Of a stretch of 7,290 nt of DNA, positions 5,903 through 7,290 are shown in pieces (the stretch's first letter is position 1; each line of letters starts with the position of its first letter). The stretch comes from an uncultured Spirochaetia bacterium (GTDB lineage: Bacteria > Spirochaetota > UBA4802 > JAGODF01). The DNA is taken from positions 1-7,290 of the forward strand of contig CALCJG010000073.1 in the NCBI GenBank assembly GCA_937967705.1, given 5' to 3'. Position numbers and translations under genes: made by a program. Below the pieces are notes generated by a model that worked only from the letters and a program-made list of their open reading frames with translations, made no database searches and had not been told where the DNA came from.

Positions 5903-5932
5903 TATGTATGACAATAAGCCCAGATATGTCAA
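5903..5932 (-). promoter_or_regulatory. Promoter candidate for the OmpA/DUF1566 operon
   Basis: On the minus strand TTGACA (5932-5927) is followed after 17 bases by ATACAT or after 18 bases by TACATA (5908-5903), both mediocre -10 matches. It begins 17 bases after the MutS2 stop codon and would give a leader of about 230 bases containing the 12-bp palindrome. No convincing MutS2 terminator is visible before it, so read-through from MutS2 is also possible. Confidence 0.4.
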
Positions 5933-5948
5933 ATGATTCTTCGATCCC

Positions 5949-7238
5949 TCAGTGAAAGACCGCTATTGTGACGCCATCCCCCCCTTCCCCCTGCTCCCCG
6001 GCCCGGAAGGCCGACGCATAATGGGAATATTTGAGGGCCTGACGGACGGCCTCCTTTAGAGCGCCCGTCCCATGGCCGTGAATGATGACGGCGGAATGAA
6101 TCCCGCTGCGGCTCATGCGGTCCATCTCCCCCTCCAGACGGGACAGAGCCTCGTCTACCCGCATCCCCCGCAGGTCAATGGTGTTGTAACGGGTCTGCAC
6201 GGTGAGGGGGACGAAGTTTTCCCGCTGCTGATCCCGCTCCTTCTTATCCTTCAGGGGACGGGCATTTGCCTTTTTATCGCTGTCCTGACGCGGCAGGAGC
6301 AGATCGGCAAAGGGGAACCGGCTTTTTATACCTCCTCCGAGGCGCACTTCAGCGCTCCCCTCGGGATCGATATCTTCCAGGGTACCTTCCCTCCGGAGGG
6401 GGATGACGAAGACCGGGCCGCCCTTTTCCGCCAGCGAGGGGTCGAAGACCCCGTACCGGTGCAGAAATTTTTTCTGCTCCTCCTCGCCCATGCGGCGTGT
6501 CACAGCCTCGTCCAGGGCGATGAGATCCTCCTGTATCCTACCGGCCTCCTTCATGTCCGCCTGCTGCAAATCCCGTATACGCGCAGCCACCTCGTCCCGG
6601 TAGCGCCGGATCTCCTCGAGAAAATCCAGTCCCCGACCGCTCTTGATCTCCTCCCCCATCTGACCCAGACGCTCCTTTTCCCTCCGGAGCCTTTCCCTCT
6701 CGGTGTCCAGCTCGCCGCGCAGTTCCGCAAGCTTGTGCCGCTCCTCCGCCAGTTCCTCCTCGTATCGCTGAACCTTCTCGATGAGGGCCTCGTAGGAGAG
6801 CTCCCGCTCGTCCAGAAGTTCCCTGGCCCGCTCCAGGATCCCGGGATCGATGCCGTAGGTGCGGGCGATCTCCAGGGCGTAGCTGACACCGGGGATGCCA
6901 ACGGTTAGCCTGTAGGTGGGAGCCAGCGTTTCCAGGTCGAAGGAGACCGAGGCGTTGCGGAAACGGCCGTCCAGGGAGGCCAGCTCCTTGAGTTCCGTAT
7001 AATGGGTCGTCACCACGATTCGGGCACCGGTGCGGGCCAGCTTCTCCAGGATGGACTGCGACAGGGCGGCCCCCTGGCGGGGATTTGTTCCCACGACGAT
7101 CTCGTCGATCAGCACCAGGCTGCCCTCATCTGCGGCGTCTATCATCCCGCTGATGTTGACGATCTGCCCCGAAAAGGTGGAAAGGGACTGGGCCAGGTTC
7201 TGATCATCCCCGATATCGGCAAAGACGCCGGAGAAGAG
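5949..7238 (-). CDS. mutS2: MutS2 (endonuclease MutS2), C-terminal 429 residues, 5' end lost at contig end
   Basis: Genomic coding sequence begins at 7238, where adapter takes over, and ends at TGA (5951-5949). Numbering from the first genomic residue: DIGDDQ (8-13) and the signature LSTFSG (19-24) belong to the ABC-type ATPase. Walker B is LVLIDE (41-46) with GTNPRQGAALS, where the more usual LGAGT is replaced by IVVGT. THY (78-80) is the H-loop, and PTYRLTVGIPGVSYALEIA closes the ATPase core. A Glu/Arg-rich coiled coil covers about 135-260, a KOW-like segment 273-316 and the Smr domain 353-429, with DLRG (355-358), HGHGTG (387-392) and EGGDGVT near the end. Walker A and the N-terminal core, roughly the first 350 residues of a typical 780-residue protein, are absent. 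MutS2 proteins bind branched DNA or collided ribosomes, and the Smr domain can cleave nucleic acid. No genuine start exists in the window: the ATG at 7268 lies in adapter. Confidence 0.95.
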   Translation of the reverse strand, partial: LFSGVFADIGDDQNLAQSLSTFSGQIVNISGMIDAADEGSLVLIDEIVVGTNPRQGAALSQSILEKLARTGARIVVTTHYTELKELASLDGRFRNASVSFDLETLAPTYRLTVGIPGVSYALEIARTYGIDPGILERARELLDERELSYEALIEKVQRYEEELAEERHKLAELRGELDTERERLRREKERLGQMGEEIKSGRGLDFLEEIRRYRDEVAARIRDLQQADMKEAGRIQEDLIALDEAVTRRMGEEEQKKFLHRYGVFDPSLAEKGGPVFVIPLRREGTLEDIDPEGSAEVRLGGGIKSRFPFADLLLPRQDSDKKANARPLKDKKERDQQRENFVPLTVQTRYNTIDLRGMRVDEALSRLEGEMDRMSRSGIHSAVIIHGHGTGALKEAVRQALKYSHYASAFRAGEQGEGGDGVTIAVFH

Positions 7239-7290
7239 AGATCGGAAGAGCACACGTCTGAACTCCATTCACGAGTGGATATCTCGTATG
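7239..7290 (+). other. Illumina TruSeq adapter read-through (non-genomic)
   Basis: From 7239 the sequence matches the TruSeq index adapter: AGATCGGAAGAGC, the rest of the 34-base common stem to 7272, an eight-base index region GAGTGGAT (7273-7280; GAGTGG is TruSeq index 23 as I recall it), then ATCTCGTATG (7281-7290), the start of the P7 tail. The only difference I see from the standard stem is G to T at 7268. The reverse strand encodes MEFRRVLFRS, a peptide familiar as an adapter artefact in protein databases. These 52 bases should be trimmed. Confidence 0.97.

Noticed and set aside
6072..6908. 278-residue open frame on the plus strand
   Set aside because: It is antisense to the well-supported MutS2 coiled coil and Smr region, in GC-rich DNA where long antisense frames are common, and its translation resembles no protein domain.
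1..7290. CRISPR array, tRNA/rRNA genes, insertion sequences or toxin-antitoxin pairs
   Set aside because: No spaced direct-repeat array, cloverleaf, transposase motif or small paired genes were seen on reading both strands.

Overview
The window reads as a contig end from a Gram-negative bacterium. Every gene I support lies on the minus strand, so the biology runs right to left. Evidence for a double-membrane envelope is an OmpA-type peptidoglycan-binding protein, a lipoprotein with a Lcl_C/DUF1566 domain, and a signal-peptide-bearing VWA protein. The mix of PD40-OmpA, DUF1566 lipoprotein and MutS2 would suit Spirochaetota or a deltaproteobacterial-type lineage. That is a weak guess: no rRNA or lineage marker is present.

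Layout from right to left. 7239-7290 is not genomic: it is Illumina TruSeq read-through adapter (common stem, 8-base index region, start of the P7 tail). It has been translated as a false N-terminus on the gene beside it. 5949-7238 is the C-terminal 429 residues of MutS2 (ATPase half, coiled coil, KOW-like region, Smr domain), cut by the contig end. 5668-5948 is an intergenic leader with a promoter candidate and a perfect 12-bp palindrome. 3433-5667 encodes a 744-residue exported protein with a TPR-like region, PD40 repeats, an OmpA domain and an unusual membrane-like C-terminal tail. 2900-3421 encodes a 173-residue DUF1566 lipoprotein; its Shine-Dalgarno overlaps the stop codon of the OmpA gene, so these two form a coupled envelope operon. 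2679-2899 is intergenic and rich in inverted and direct repeats. 1959-2678 encodes a stand-alone 239-residue protein that resembles the DUF6602 / PD-(D/E)XK nuclease fold but lacks the usual lysine, followed by a terminator candidate. 538-1641 encodes a VWA protein with a signal peptide, one transmembrane helix and a possible FHA-like C-terminal domain, starting at TTG. 1-228 is the N-terminal 76 residues of an unrecognised cytoplasmic protein, with a strong Shine-Dalgarno and a good sigma-70-type promoter.

Apart from the OmpA/DUF1566 pair, each gene has its own long leader, and I see no multi-gene defence or biosynthetic system. The most consequential observation is technical: the adapter chimera at the right end. 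The most interesting biological leads are the OmpA protein whose peptidoglycan-binding domain is internal rather than terminal, the degenerate nuclease-like protein, and the repeat-dense control region at 2700-2850.
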